DNA of 10,750 nucleotides, taken from positions 1 through 10,750 of the forward strand of contig NW_013651969.1 of NCBI RefSeq assembly GCF_000499385.1, given 5' to 3'. The stretch is from Eimeria necatrix. Lineage: Eukaryota; Apicomplexa; Conoidasida; Eucoccidiorida; Eimeriidae. Positions 1-7,716 of this stretch are shown here, piece by piece. Each line of letters starts with the position of its first letter. Position 1 is the stretch's first letter. The translations under genes and the position numbers were made by a program. The notes below the pieces were generated by a model. The model searched no databases. It was not told the DNA's origin and worked only from the letters and a program-made list of their open reading frames with translations.

Positions 1-117
1 GTGAAGCACGCATGCATTGCAATTTCGTTCGTTTGGTACGAAAGCGCTTCGAATCGTTTGTATATTGTACCGAAACAAAGGCTTGATATGGACTGGACGC
101 ATCGCCTGTTTGCTTGG

Positions 118-177
118 TGGTGGGTCGAGTATTGCTTGCTGTGTGTAGACGTGTGCACGATTAAGTAGGAATAAGCC
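118..177 (+). repeat. 60-bp perfect direct repeat, copy 1
   Basis: This segment is identical base for base to 246-305 (offset 128). It begins tggtgggtcgagt and ends aggaataagcc. Identity stops sharply on both sides: the next bases are gtggac here and cacctg after copy 2. Perfect identity in apparently non-coding DNA suggests a recent duplication. No terminal inverted repeats or coding capacity are seen in the unit. Confidence 0.95.
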
Positions 178-207
178 GTGGACACATTTCCTGGTGATGC
201 GTGTCAG

Positions 208-245
208 ACAGTGCGTGCCGGTGTTTACAGTGCGTGCCGGTGTTT
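208..245 (+). repeat. 19-bp tandem repeat, two perfect copies
   Basis: The 19-mer acagtgcgtgccggtgttt occurs at 208-226 and again immediately at 227-245, without mismatch. It lies between the two copies of the 60-bp direct repeat and abuts the start of copy 2. It looks like a slippage-type duplication within the same unstable stretch. Confidence 0.9.
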
Positions 246-305
246 TGGTGGGTCGAGTATTGCTTGCTGTGTGTAGACGTGTGCACGATTAAGTAGGAAT
301 AAGCC
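246..305 (+). repeat. 60-bp perfect direct repeat, copy 2
   Basis: Second copy of the element at 118-177, with 60 of 60 bases matching. The 68 bases between the copies contain the 19-bp tandem at 208-245. The arrangement fits a tandem duplication of a 128-bp unit of which only the first 60 bp of the second unit remain. It equally fits a dispersed repeat inserted twice. Confidence 0.95.
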
Positions 306-622
306 CACCTGTGTAAAGGACCACTACGCACAGTCTGTCACGCACGGCCACAAACGTTGAATGACACGAGACCAATCACGTTTGTAGCGGTGCAATGTGT
401 TGCGTTCAAGGACACGGCATTGCAGGAGGCATGCTGGCTTGACGAAAAGGATTGGGGCCGCTCCTCCGTAGGTGTGTCTGAGACGATTTTGTGAGTTTGC
501 AGTCAAGGGTGACTGTCGGAACTTCGGCGAGAGCGGAGGCGACGCTTGATGTGAGCTGCGAGCCGTGTGCACAGTTAGTGAGTTGTTAACGCGTCCAGTA
601 GCATTGGGTGGAAAGAGCTAAG
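306..622. other. No gene supported
   Basis: This stretch links the two repeat clusters. It contains one minus-strand open frame (324-572, 82 codons) with no recognisable domain and a length expected by chance. No RNA gene, promoter or mobile-element signature is visible apart from the right arm of the imperfect inverted repeat at 325-343. Confidence 0.5.
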
Positions 623-634
623 TGGCAGCTGCCA
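623..634. repeat. 12-bp perfect palindrome at tandem-repeat border
   Basis: tggcagctgcca is its own reverse complement and overlaps the first six bases of the 109-bp repeat, which starts at 629. The half-site ggcag recurs in inverted relation inside the unit (see 629-737). It could be a recombination border or a protein-binding dyad; function unknown. Confidence 0.6.
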
Positions 635-737
635 ACAGATCGTAACGCTGGTAGCGGTTTTTCCGGGAGGTTTGATTGAGGTGAGATTGGTTCTTTTGGG
701 CACTGGGAAACGTTGGCAGTAGGTGTGCAGCACGCCT
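629..737 (+). repeat. 109-bp tandem repeat, unit 1
   Basis: Head-to-tail duplication with 738-846, exact period 109 and no indels. By eye 12 of 109 positions differ (about 89% identity), clustered in the first two thirds; the last 45 bases differ at one position. The unit starts ctgccaac and carries its reverse complement gttggcag at 712-719, so a stem could close an 83-nt unit. It ends with a quasi-palindrome, ggtgtgcagcacgcc, at 722-736. No coding frame is conserved across both units. Confidence 0.95.
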
Positions 738-846
738 CTGCCAACAGATTGTAACGCTAGTAGTGGTGTTTCGGGAAGTTTCGATTTAGGCGAGATTGGT
801 TCTTTTGGGCACTGGGAAACGCTGGCAGTAGGTGTGCAGCACGCCT
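738..846 (+). repeat. 109-bp tandem repeat, unit 2
   Basis: Second unit of the tandem. Of the 12 differences from unit 1, four are CG in one copy and TG in the other, in both directions (CG lost in unit 2 near the start of the unit, CG retained in unit 2 near its middle). That is the pattern left by decay of methylated CpG in both copies. The right inverted arm reads gctggcag at 821-828, one mismatch from perfect. The 722-736 quasi-palindrome recurs unchanged at 831-845. Confidence 0.95.
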
Positions 847-3106
847 TCGTGAGTGGTGGACTGCGTTGTTCACAAATGACGGATGTGTGTGGAACAAGAC
901 GCGTAGCTATTTAGGAGGCGTGTTTGACGTTTGACGTGCAAATAAGACATGTTTGCGAATGATACGATGCACATGGTGGCGAGGCCGACGATGTGAATTT
1001 GCGGACGCACAGCCCCAGCGTGAGGCTAGTGGATCGTTCAAGCATCTCATTTCAGTTGAAGAGGAGATGGGGCTTGCGGATGTATTATCTAAGGCGATGG
1101 ATTGCAGGCTGTGTTGCAGCTGAGGATTGCAGGTAGTGGGTTGGACGCTTACGTCGCTGGGAGAGCTTGGCGCAGTGGGTTTTAGTGAGGCTAAACGGAG
1201 GTAGATTCGTTGCGGTTGCAGTTGCAGTTCTGGCTAAAATGTATACGTTGCTATATTAGGTCTAGAGACATTCGATGTTTGTGGTATGTTTTTTTGGATG
1301 TGTGTAGCTGTTGTGCGCACGGACGGACTTCTGTTAAATTGGGTGCGTGCGCGGAATATACTTTTCGTTTACAGTCCCCTTGGAATATCTGCTTTGGTTG
1401 TATTCGGAGGCGTAGCTTCTTGTGCACGTGCCTACATCTATTAGCAGTAATGGAACTAGTCCAATTTTAGTGTTAGAGATGTTGCTTGCTCCAAGTACCG
1501 TTTGCCGAACAGCCGCAGGAGAGTATTGTGAAATTCGTTACTCAAACAGTATCTCATAACTCTTGCATTTGGCGCCTAGGTGATTAGTTGCGTCATGCTT
1601 CTTTTGTCCTGCGCTACGACTTTGGCTTGGCTTTTAGAATAGCGAGAACAATGTCGCGCATGGTGGCAGTTTCAGTTTGTTGGCAGCTGTGCGCTGCGCC
1701 TATGAATATATTTGCGGTCGTCACCACGCGTGCACTTGCTTGAGTCTGCGGTACGAACTGCTCGCGAGTAACACCGTTCGTGCGGCTAAACAAACGTGTG
1801 GGTCCCGTCTCATGTCAACGCATGGCAGTCAGTGCGAGCAGGCATCTAATCGGAGGATGTATAAATCTGCATTCCAAATGTGTTGGTTCTTTGCAGCGGA
1901 GGGTGTGCTAAGTTGAAAATACGCGCCTGCCTTAATTGTGCGCAGATCACATGTGATTAAGAGCATATCAGATATCATACAGATACTGAGGCGTCAATTA
2001 TGAACGCACTTTTCACTTCGAAAATCTGCATGTTGAAGCTAATATGAACTTTATTTCACACAATTCAGTTGAACCGGTAAATTTCAGGAGTGGCGCATAG
2101 TGAAGCTCGCGCATTACACCAGCTGCGCTATCCACTTTCTTGAAATCAAACGTGACAGTTAAGAAGCAGTTTAGGTAACCTCTCTATTCGGCACATAGGA
2201 AGAGCTACCTCAAAAGCTCCTAGATAAATTGGTAAGAAATAATTACCATATCCACCAAAAGGACATGTTAGTGATACACGATTGCTTTTATTTTTTCGTG
2301 CAAACGTTTCTCAGTGGGGACAAAATAAAGCAGACGGCATGCCTGTGGACGACTTCGCAGATACCTTTAGCGCGGAAATCTTCGCTCGCAGAATTTTCGC
2401 TCCCCCTTTTTTCTTGCCGTTACAGTAGTGAACGAAAGAATTCGTTCTGCTTCCTTGGTCGTCCTGCTGTTTGCAAAAAGCACCGGTAGTAACCCTCTAC
2501 AGCAGCACAGAGTCAGTAACTAAAAGACAATCCAGAGTAATAAAGTGCGCGTTAGTGTGCGTGGCACTGCGGTGCAAAAAAGGGAATCTCTGACTTTGCT
2601 CATGCTGCAATACTAGCACATTCATGTATCTGTGGATGAGCTAGTGTCACTCAGTGCGTGCAGGACACGCGATGAGAGGCATGTGTGTTTCGGAATTTCG
2701 TTAAGGGAAATTGCCATAAAGGTAGGTAGCGTACCTGAGTTTTGTAACGCCTTTTGCTCAAGTTTCCCTGCAGATTGTGGCATATGGATTTCGTGCAGCA
2801 GGTGCTAATGGGGCTCTTCGCGAGTTCGCTGGGGCGGAGGCATTGCAATACAGAACTCAAACACGCCTGCAAAATGGGAAATCGCAAGGACACTGTTTTG
2901 TACCGCTTGGAATGCCGTCTTGGTAGTGTAGATCACTGCGCATTTTCGTCCTTCACTGCAGTGCGCAAACGTATCTGCCCCTTCTTGTTTCTGCGGCAGT
3001 TTTACTGCAAAAGCTTTGCTAGCTTCATATTTTCAGGGCGCATTAAAGCGCTGGTGTATTATGGAACGTCAATAGAGTGTTGTTGGTGCGTTGGATGGCC
3101 TGCACT
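847..3106. other. No gene supported
   Basis: The longest frame is 138 codons on the plus strand (2754-3170), partly overlapped by 80- and 82-codon minus frames; all are within chance length and Cys/Trp-rich. A 10-bp motif, ggattgcagg, occurs twice (1099-1108 and 1124-1133). AATAAA occurs on the plus strand at 2324-2329 and its complement at 2050-2055 and 2287-2292, with no convincing exon next to any of them. Pyrimidine-rich CAG sites at about 2420-2435 and 3024-3034 resemble splice acceptors but lack a supporting frame. Confidence 0.5.
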
Positions 3107-3138
3107 CTACTCAACCAGTTACGGGACTGGTTTCGTAG
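3107..3138. other. Hairpin-forming dyad
   Basis: ctac-tc-aaccagt is followed by a 6-nt loop and then actggtt-tc-gtag. This gives a 7-bp inner stem and a 4-bp outer stem around a 2x2 internal loop. It has no T-run after it and no gene beside it. One such structure in 10 kb may be chance. Confidence 0.35.
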
Positions 3139-5006
3139 GCCCATGCAATTGTTTGGGTTGGCGTGTGTAGAACCAATACACTTCACTGGGGGAGGGAAGT
3201 GTCGGCGACGTGCTGTGTCGCAAAATGCTTTACTAAACCTACGTTTGGACCTTGGCTGCCCTACACTATAAATGTAGAGCTCGCAGCACATTGTGAAGTC
3301 AAGATTTGATGCTTACGGTTAGGTTGATCCTGTTATTTAAAACATTTTCAAATCTGGCATAGTAACGGTCAAAATGTGCATGCAGTTCGTAGGTTTGGCA
3401 GCAAGCTTGGTCCACTGCGCTGGAAAAAAAGGGCACGGTGTACTAGCTCCGTCTAACCAAATGCAAGGTCGGGCTTTTTTTATTGTGTGCTGGTGGAACA
3501 CACCGCTGCCTGCGTCGCTTCTTGAAAGCAGGGCTACGCGGTCTGCGTCAGAAGCTTCATCTTACTAGAGGGCCCACGACACAGATGCTGTTTGTCAAAT
3601 GGCAACTGACGTCTCGCCACCTGCCTATATGCTTGACATAGGGTTCAAGCAAAACTTTAGGAGAGCAGTTTCACACCGAACAGCTTACGTACGAACTTAC
3701 GCCGCAGCATGAACACCCCCCCGCCAGCCTGAACATTAAAATGGAATGCAGCCAAAGGATCCTCTGTTGACAACCTTGGGACAACTGGATTTTCATTCTG
3801 ACCAGAGAGGAGCCAGTTGCAGAATAGAGACCTGAGATTTATTTGGGGCTTGAAGTGAGCAAAGCCCTTTTAGAAGAGTGGGGAGTACGTGATTCGCAAC
3901 TTGATCACTTGTCGGAATGCATGATAGCTATGCACAGTCTCTTCTCAAACCTTTTCAGTTCGGGTCACATGTTTTTGTACGCAATGCGTGGTGGCCTTTT
4001 GAATTTGAAACCTCGCACACTGGTAGTTTGTGAATGTAAGAAGCATGCACAAGCACGCACAAACCACATGCTCCATGTTTCTGCGACATGTAGCGGTGAG
4101 TGGATTGCGGCATAGCTAAACGGCTGTGGGCTATCACTCCAGTGCAGGCAGTCAAACTGGTCTGTTCGCGATGCGTGTCAAAATATTTCTCACAGCACAC
4201 ACGCAGTAGAGCACAGGGAGCAGCACGAAGATTTTCCACGACACTTTTCCTTGATAGAACGAGACACAGCACATTTGGGTGTGACTGCGTTTTGAGCTTG
4301 TGACACTCTTGGTTAAGAGATAGTTGCATAGTCAGTGCGTTGAAGCGTACTCTGTACAAATCCCACGGCTTGTATGTGTGGTGCAAAGTTGATTGTCAGC
4401 GGATTTGGCTTCGCTATACGTTCAAAGTGTACTCATTGAGCCGAAGGTGCTGTTTTCTCGAATTTGAAGCGGAATGAATGCAAATGCTTGATTATGGGGG
4501 CTGTTGGAAAAGAATTGAGGTGCTTTGCAACGAATTGTGCTACGAATGTTTCTACATCATTTACATTCTTGTTGTGTGTAGCTATCGATCGAGTTGAAAT
4601 GCCATCAATGATGCTTTAATACCAACGTCGAGGGGAAAACGAGATATAGATGAAGCAGCATATTGGCATTTGTGAAGATTGTAAGCGCAGTAACGCTGGA
4701 GTCGGGGGAAAATGTGTTCAAACGACGCAAGCGGTGTACAGCAAATATTGCGGGTAGCACAGGCCATATGGGGCCCAAGTAGCTCTGCAGAGCTCTTGCT
4801 TTCGCCTTGCCAAATTTTCAGCTAAGTTTCGATTTATATATTATTATTAAAATTGCTGCAGCTGCGAGTTAAAAGGTCACATAGAAAACTGCCGCGAGCA
4901 TGGTTTTGCTGGTTCATGCGCGACTAACTCATATTATTTTGAACCTAAACTGTAAGAATGCCTCAATGCCATTATTGACGACGAAGCCATCAAGCATGTT
5001 CTGCGT
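3139..5006. other. No gene supported
   Basis: The longest open frame of the window lies here (3955-4386, minus, 143 codons), but this equals the chance expectation, and it is Cys/His-rich with no domain. A plus frame open from about 3828 ends at a good donor-like site (GTGAGT, 4096-4101); without homology I do not call it. An A/T-only tract at 4832-4854, including tatatattattatta, is the most AT-rich spot in the area and could serve as a TATA-like element, but no transcript start can be linked to it. Confidence 0.45.
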
Positions 5007-5022
5007 AGCTATAGCTCGGTGT

Positions 5023-5045
5023 ATTCTGCACGGTTCGTGCAGAAT
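5023..5045. other. Perfect 10-bp stem, 3-nt loop hairpin
   Basis: The left arm attctgcacg (5023-5032) pairs without mismatch to cgtgcagaat (5036-5045) around the loop gtt. A stem this long with this loop has an expected count near 0.01 in a window of this size, or about 0.2 when all loops of 3-20 nt are allowed. A 10-bp palindrome, agctatagct, lies just upstream at 5007-5016. No T-run follows, so it is not a bacterial-type terminator. It could be an RNA stem-loop or a protein-binding dyad. Confidence 0.7.
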
Positions 5046-6357
5046 GTTGATTAAGGGATGCCAGGACACCGAAAGCCGGACTGTGCTCATGCACGAGTTC
5101 GAATAACGAGACCTTAACGACTGGATACCTAACGCTCTTGGCCGAAATGGCATGCCTTCGCGTGTTTTGTCTTTTTTTCAGGACGTCATTAGAAGTGTTT
5201 GCCATTGGAGCATTTGCAAGGGCACTTTATGGGAGTATGAACAAAGACACGTCTGGTACTTGTCGATTTAGTCCGATTTCCGTAGGATCTTTTACGCCTT
5301 GTGGGAAATTGAGTCAGGCCCACTAGTTGACACACGACTAAAGCTCCAAGCATTGCCGCTCTTTGCTGCTGTTTACTTTTGCAGTTGTCTTGCACCCCTC
5401 TAAGCTCGTGCGTGGAGTACCTCAACACTGAAAAGTATCCTTTAGTCGCCGAAGAGTTGCCGGAGTTTGCTGAACTGCAGTTTGCATGGAGGCTTTGAAG
5501 CGTGCCCGATGCTGTCCATAGTATTAGTCACAGTGCTATTAGACGTATCACACGTTGGTGGCTCTTAACTGTCAGTCAATTCGAAAGCCGACAAGCTTGG
5601 ATAAGACCGTTTCCCGCTCTTGAATGAAACGCCACATAGAGTTGCAAATACGGGCGAATGCTGAGTAAAGACTGTGCGCATGTGTATCCAGGGATGGGCG
5701 TGACATTAGCGTCTTCACCTGCTGCTCTTTTGTCAGCCCTGCCGCTGGCGTCTTCTTGGCGAACGTGCGGCTTTGCAGACTATGTAGTATCTGCTTCCCG
5801 TGATTATTCTTGGCAATGCACGTTGCAGCTTTAAATGTCGTCTTTATTCTCTAGTGAGCGCTCGTGCATTTTTTTGTATTTAGTGACCGTGCTGCAGCCT
5901 TGTGGAACCACGCATTTTGCGAAAATAATTGGAAGCTTTCCACAATTTTTCATGATCAAATATGGACACATAATTGCCTGACCTGGAATTTGTTGAAGGT
6001 GGTGAGTTTAGCAAATCCGGTGTAATGTTCTTTTAGCATCTGTTAATTATTAACGCACTTCATAGTACCTTAAAATGCTTTGGCAGGAAGTTCAACAGGG
6101 CATTAGTAATTACTGCATCGCTTCTAGTTGTGTCGTCTCGAGCATTGAATAAAGCAAGCTCCCTCTACTCAGCTCGCTAACCTAGCCATCAATTCCATCT
6201 CGGCGCAAAGCATGTGACAGACTTGTTCAGATGATATAAAGTCCTGTAAAGCTGCAGCAGCAGTTTTTTGTCACCAAAATGAGATCGTGAGTGGCAGCTC
6301 GCAATTTAGCGTGCTCACACTTGCTACAATTGACTCAGCGTTACGCAGTGCAGTTGA
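5046..6357. other. No gene supported
   Basis: This stretch holds a strong acceptor-like site on the plus strand (seven T then CAG, ending about 5181) and one on the minus strand (cttttcag, about 5430), each followed by 60-80 open codons of no recognisable kind (5138-5326 plus, 5189-5428 minus). They overlap head-on and cannot both be exons. A donor-like GTGAGT sits at 6002-6007. A plus-strand AATAAA lies at 6148-6153; a 25-codon frame starting ATG at about 6074 ends with its TAA inside this signal. Confidence 0.45.
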
Positions 6358-6370
6358 TTTATTGAATAAA
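6358..6370. promoter_or_regulatory. Back-to-back poly(A) signals (bidirectional AATAAA)
   Basis: TTTATT (6358-6363), one G, then AATAAA (6365-6370) form a 13-nt palindrome that presents the canonical eukaryotic polyadenylation hexamer on both strands. The minus-strand copy lies 33 nt beyond the stop of an exon-like minus frame (stop at 6397-6399). On the plus strand no terminal exon is recognised just upstream, although another AATAAA lies at 6148-6153. The sequence is clear. Its use as a 3'-end signal is inferred. Confidence 0.4.
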
Positions 6371-6396
6371 ATTTACAGATAGCTTTGCAGAATAGT

Positions 6397-6633
6397 TTAT
6401 CCTTTACTTCGTGCCCATTCAAAATAGTTTAACTTAAAGAACTGAGTTGTGATAGCCCAGAGGGGAGCCAAGTATGTGTCGTTGCCGGGTCCCGAAAAAA
6501 TGCTTGCAAAGGCTTGTAGGACTGAAGTATCAAATACTTCAACAAAAGCTAGTGTGTTTAGTTTGGTCCCAAATGTCAACAAACTCAAAAGGCTTTGTTG
6601 CAGTTTGGCTTGCCGGCGGCAGTTGGCATTTAC
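6397..6633 (-). CDS. Candidate 3'-terminal exon, unknown protein
   Basis: This minus-strand frame is open for 78 codons, from an upstream stop at 6634-6636 to TAA at 6397-6399. The first ATG-independent part is basic and polar; the rest mixes hydrophobic and polar residues, including FVEVFDTSVLQAF and, near the end, FEWARSKG. I recognise no family. The main support is the minus-strand AATAAA at 6363-6358, 33 nt after the stop, a sensible place for a short 3' UTR. No clear pyrimidine-rich acceptor marks the upstream edge, so the true 5' border is unknown. Two overlapping plus frames (6449-6643 and 6474-6731) have comparable lengths and are the main argument against the call. If real, its upstream exons would lie at higher coordinates on the same strand, where other minus-strand open segments occur. 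Confidence 0.25.
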   Translation of the reverse strand, partial: VNANCRRQAKLQQSLLSLLTFGTKLNTLAFVEVFDTSVLQAFASIFSGPGNDTYLAPLWAITTQFFKLNYFEWARSKG

Positions 6634-6819
6634 TCATCCATAGTATATCGCTCGTGTCAAACTCTCGTACTGGGGTTAGGGCCACTATACGATCCCTGTC
6701 CTGCGAAAATCAAAAGACACATGCAACTTGACGTAGTGTTTTTTGTGTGATAAAACTACTAACTGCGAGGTAGCAAGCTTCCACAGCATCTGCAGGGGTT
6801 CAGTTTCACTGAGACACTC

Positions 6820-7160
6820 TCAGGCAGAGACCGCATTGCCAGACAAGTTGGCTACTCTTGCTGCCATGAATGATTTTATTAGACAGGAGCGCATGTCCTG
6901 ATCGTGGGTGACTTTGTACAGGCCATGCATCATTGGCATTGCCTTGGACCTGGCTGATTTGAGCGTTTCTGCCGCTGCGGGACAAAGTTCGTAAGTTTCA
7001 AGTACAAAGAGTGGTCCACGAGTTGGCCAAAGCTTAACATGCGCCATTTTTTAGTGTCTTCGCCTTTTTGAAGTACGAATTTAAAATGTTCAAAGTGGGA
7101 TGAAAAACGTGAAATTATGGGTCTCTTTCTTTCAAAGAAGGGACAAACAGTATTTTGCAT
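6820..7160 (-). pseudogene. Overlapping minus-strand frames, possible decayed coding relic
   Basis: Two minus-strand frames overlap here. One (7160-6930) contains KKWRMLSFGQL and, about residue 50, SLYLKLTNFVP. The other (7047-6820, starting ATG) contains AAAETLKSARSKAM and later FMAARVANLSGNAVSA. Read in order, with a one-base shift near 6985, they would form one continuous segment: W, then a KLT motif, then an Ala-rich helix with Ser and a terminal Ala-Met. That order loosely recalls the region after the DDE core in P-element/THAP9-type transposases. The resemblance is from memory and weak. Alternatively the two frames belong to exons of an ordinary gene, or are chance. A pyrimidine-rich AG (about 7130-7120, minus) could be an acceptor for the first frame. 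Confidence 0.15.
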
Positions 7161-7566
7161 TAAATTCGGGCCTGACCGGGAAGGTGCATCTGAGCGTGGT
7201 CGGGAATTGCCTGTAACCTAGCAGCTAATGCCTCCCATCATTCTTGAGAAGAGATTAAATTTTTGGAATTCCTGTGCTTGCCAAATCTTTTGAGCAGTGC
7301 ACCCGCCTAGGCTGTTAACGAGAAGGCATTCGTGCGTTTGCAGCAGTAACACGAGCAGAGAACGCTAAAGCCACAGGGGTGCTGGCCGTTTAATTGTGTT
7401 CGCCAGCAACGTTTTACGGATATCCTGTGTTTTTCTGAAATTGACGAAGCCGTTGTCTACGTCGGAAACTGTGCAGAAAAGCAATCCCGCCCAAATAATT
7501 TCTGACCGGGCTCCGGTCAAATGAAACATCTTTTACATTGTGGTTGGCTGGGAGCGTTTGTGGCAT
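7161..7566. other. No gene supported
   Basis: The 9-mer ctgaccggg occurs at 7172-7180 and 7502-7510. The second copy begins a short perfect hairpin (tgaccgg, loop gct, ccggtca; 7503-7519), whose 7-bp stem is at chance expectation. No exon-like frame or RNA gene is visible. Confidence 0.45.
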
Positions 7567-7716
7567 TCACTTGAAAGTGGAAAGCCGGTATATGGAAGGT
7601 CTAACCGCTGCAGCAAGCTCTTTGATATGTTCTTTCGGACGATTCACGTGCATCACCTTGACGTTCCATGCATCCCGTTTTACTTTGTTGCAAGCCCTTT
7701 TAAGATAAGCCTTTTG
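7567..7716 (-). CDS. Candidate short exon, basic unknown peptide
   Basis: On the minus strand a good acceptor-like sequence (seven T, then aacag, ending at 7717) is followed directly, in phase 0, by 49 open codons and TGA at 7567-7569. The peptide is basic and helical-looking, with segments KAYLKRACNKVKRDAW and PKEHIKELAAAVRPSIY. About 60% of its codons start with a purine and few with T, as in real coding DNA. The frame has no ATG at its start. Possible donors lie inside it (AAG followed by GTGATG about two fifths in) or at its end (GTGAAT), so the TGA need not be the true stop. No poly(A) hexamer follows within 600 nt, which argues against a terminal exon. The overlapping plus frame 7540-7734 is Phe/Leu/Cys-rich and looks like a shadow. 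No family recognised. Confidence 0.25.
   Translation of the reverse strand, partial: QKAYLKRACNKVKRDAWNVKVMHVNRPKEHIKELAAAVRPSIYRLSTFK

Larger units (their letters stand above)
199..343. repeat. Imperfect inverted repeat, 19-nt arms
   Basis: The segment 199-217 (gcgtgtcagacagtgcgtg) matches the reverse complement of 325-343 at 16 of 19 positions. The arms flank the 19-bp tandem and the second 60-bp repeat copy. It may be a chance dyad or a relic of an inverted duplication. Confidence 0.4.
1..1500. other. G+T-rich, strand-asymmetric region
   Basis: The plus strand is visibly rich in G and T across this stretch. Three 60-base blocks counted by hand gave G+T of 43/60 (241-300), 43/60 (661-720) and 44/60 (1261-1320), where about 30 is expected. 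C is the scarcest base in all three. The bias fades between about 1500 and 1900, and later sequence looks balanced. Such asymmetry is known from transcribed strands, replication-related skew and chromosome-end-proximal DNA; which applies here is not decidable. No convincing gene lies inside: the open frames at 324-572 (minus), 723-914 and 1210-1470 (plus) are 63-86 codons, within chance length and rich in Cys and Trp. A hexamer GTTGCR repeats three times at 1209-1226. Confidence 0.6.

Noticed and set aside
2754..3170. 138-codon plus-strand open frame
   Set aside because: Chance length, Cys/Trp-rich composition, no motif, and overlapping minus frames of similar quality.
3638..3655. ggttcaagc, resembling a tRNA B-box
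   Set aside because: The last conserved CC is missing, and no A-box, cloverleaf or acceptor stem can be formed around it.
3828..4096. Plus frame ending at a GTGAGT donor-like site
   Set aside because: The donor is good, but the upstream border is weak, an acceptor-like site lies inside the frame, and no family is recognised.
3955..4386. Longest open frame (143 codons, minus strand)
   Set aside because: Its length equals the chance expectation for the window. It is Cys/His-rich with no domain and is overlapped by plus frames of 90 and 67 codons.
5138..5428. Overlapping plus and minus frames, each behind a pyrimidine-rich CAG
   Set aside because: They occupy the same bases on opposite strands and neither shows a clear coding bias, so neither is called.
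7503..7519. 7-bp perfect stem with 3-nt loop
   Set aside because: About 0.65 such hairpins of that exact geometry are expected by chance, and no context supports function.
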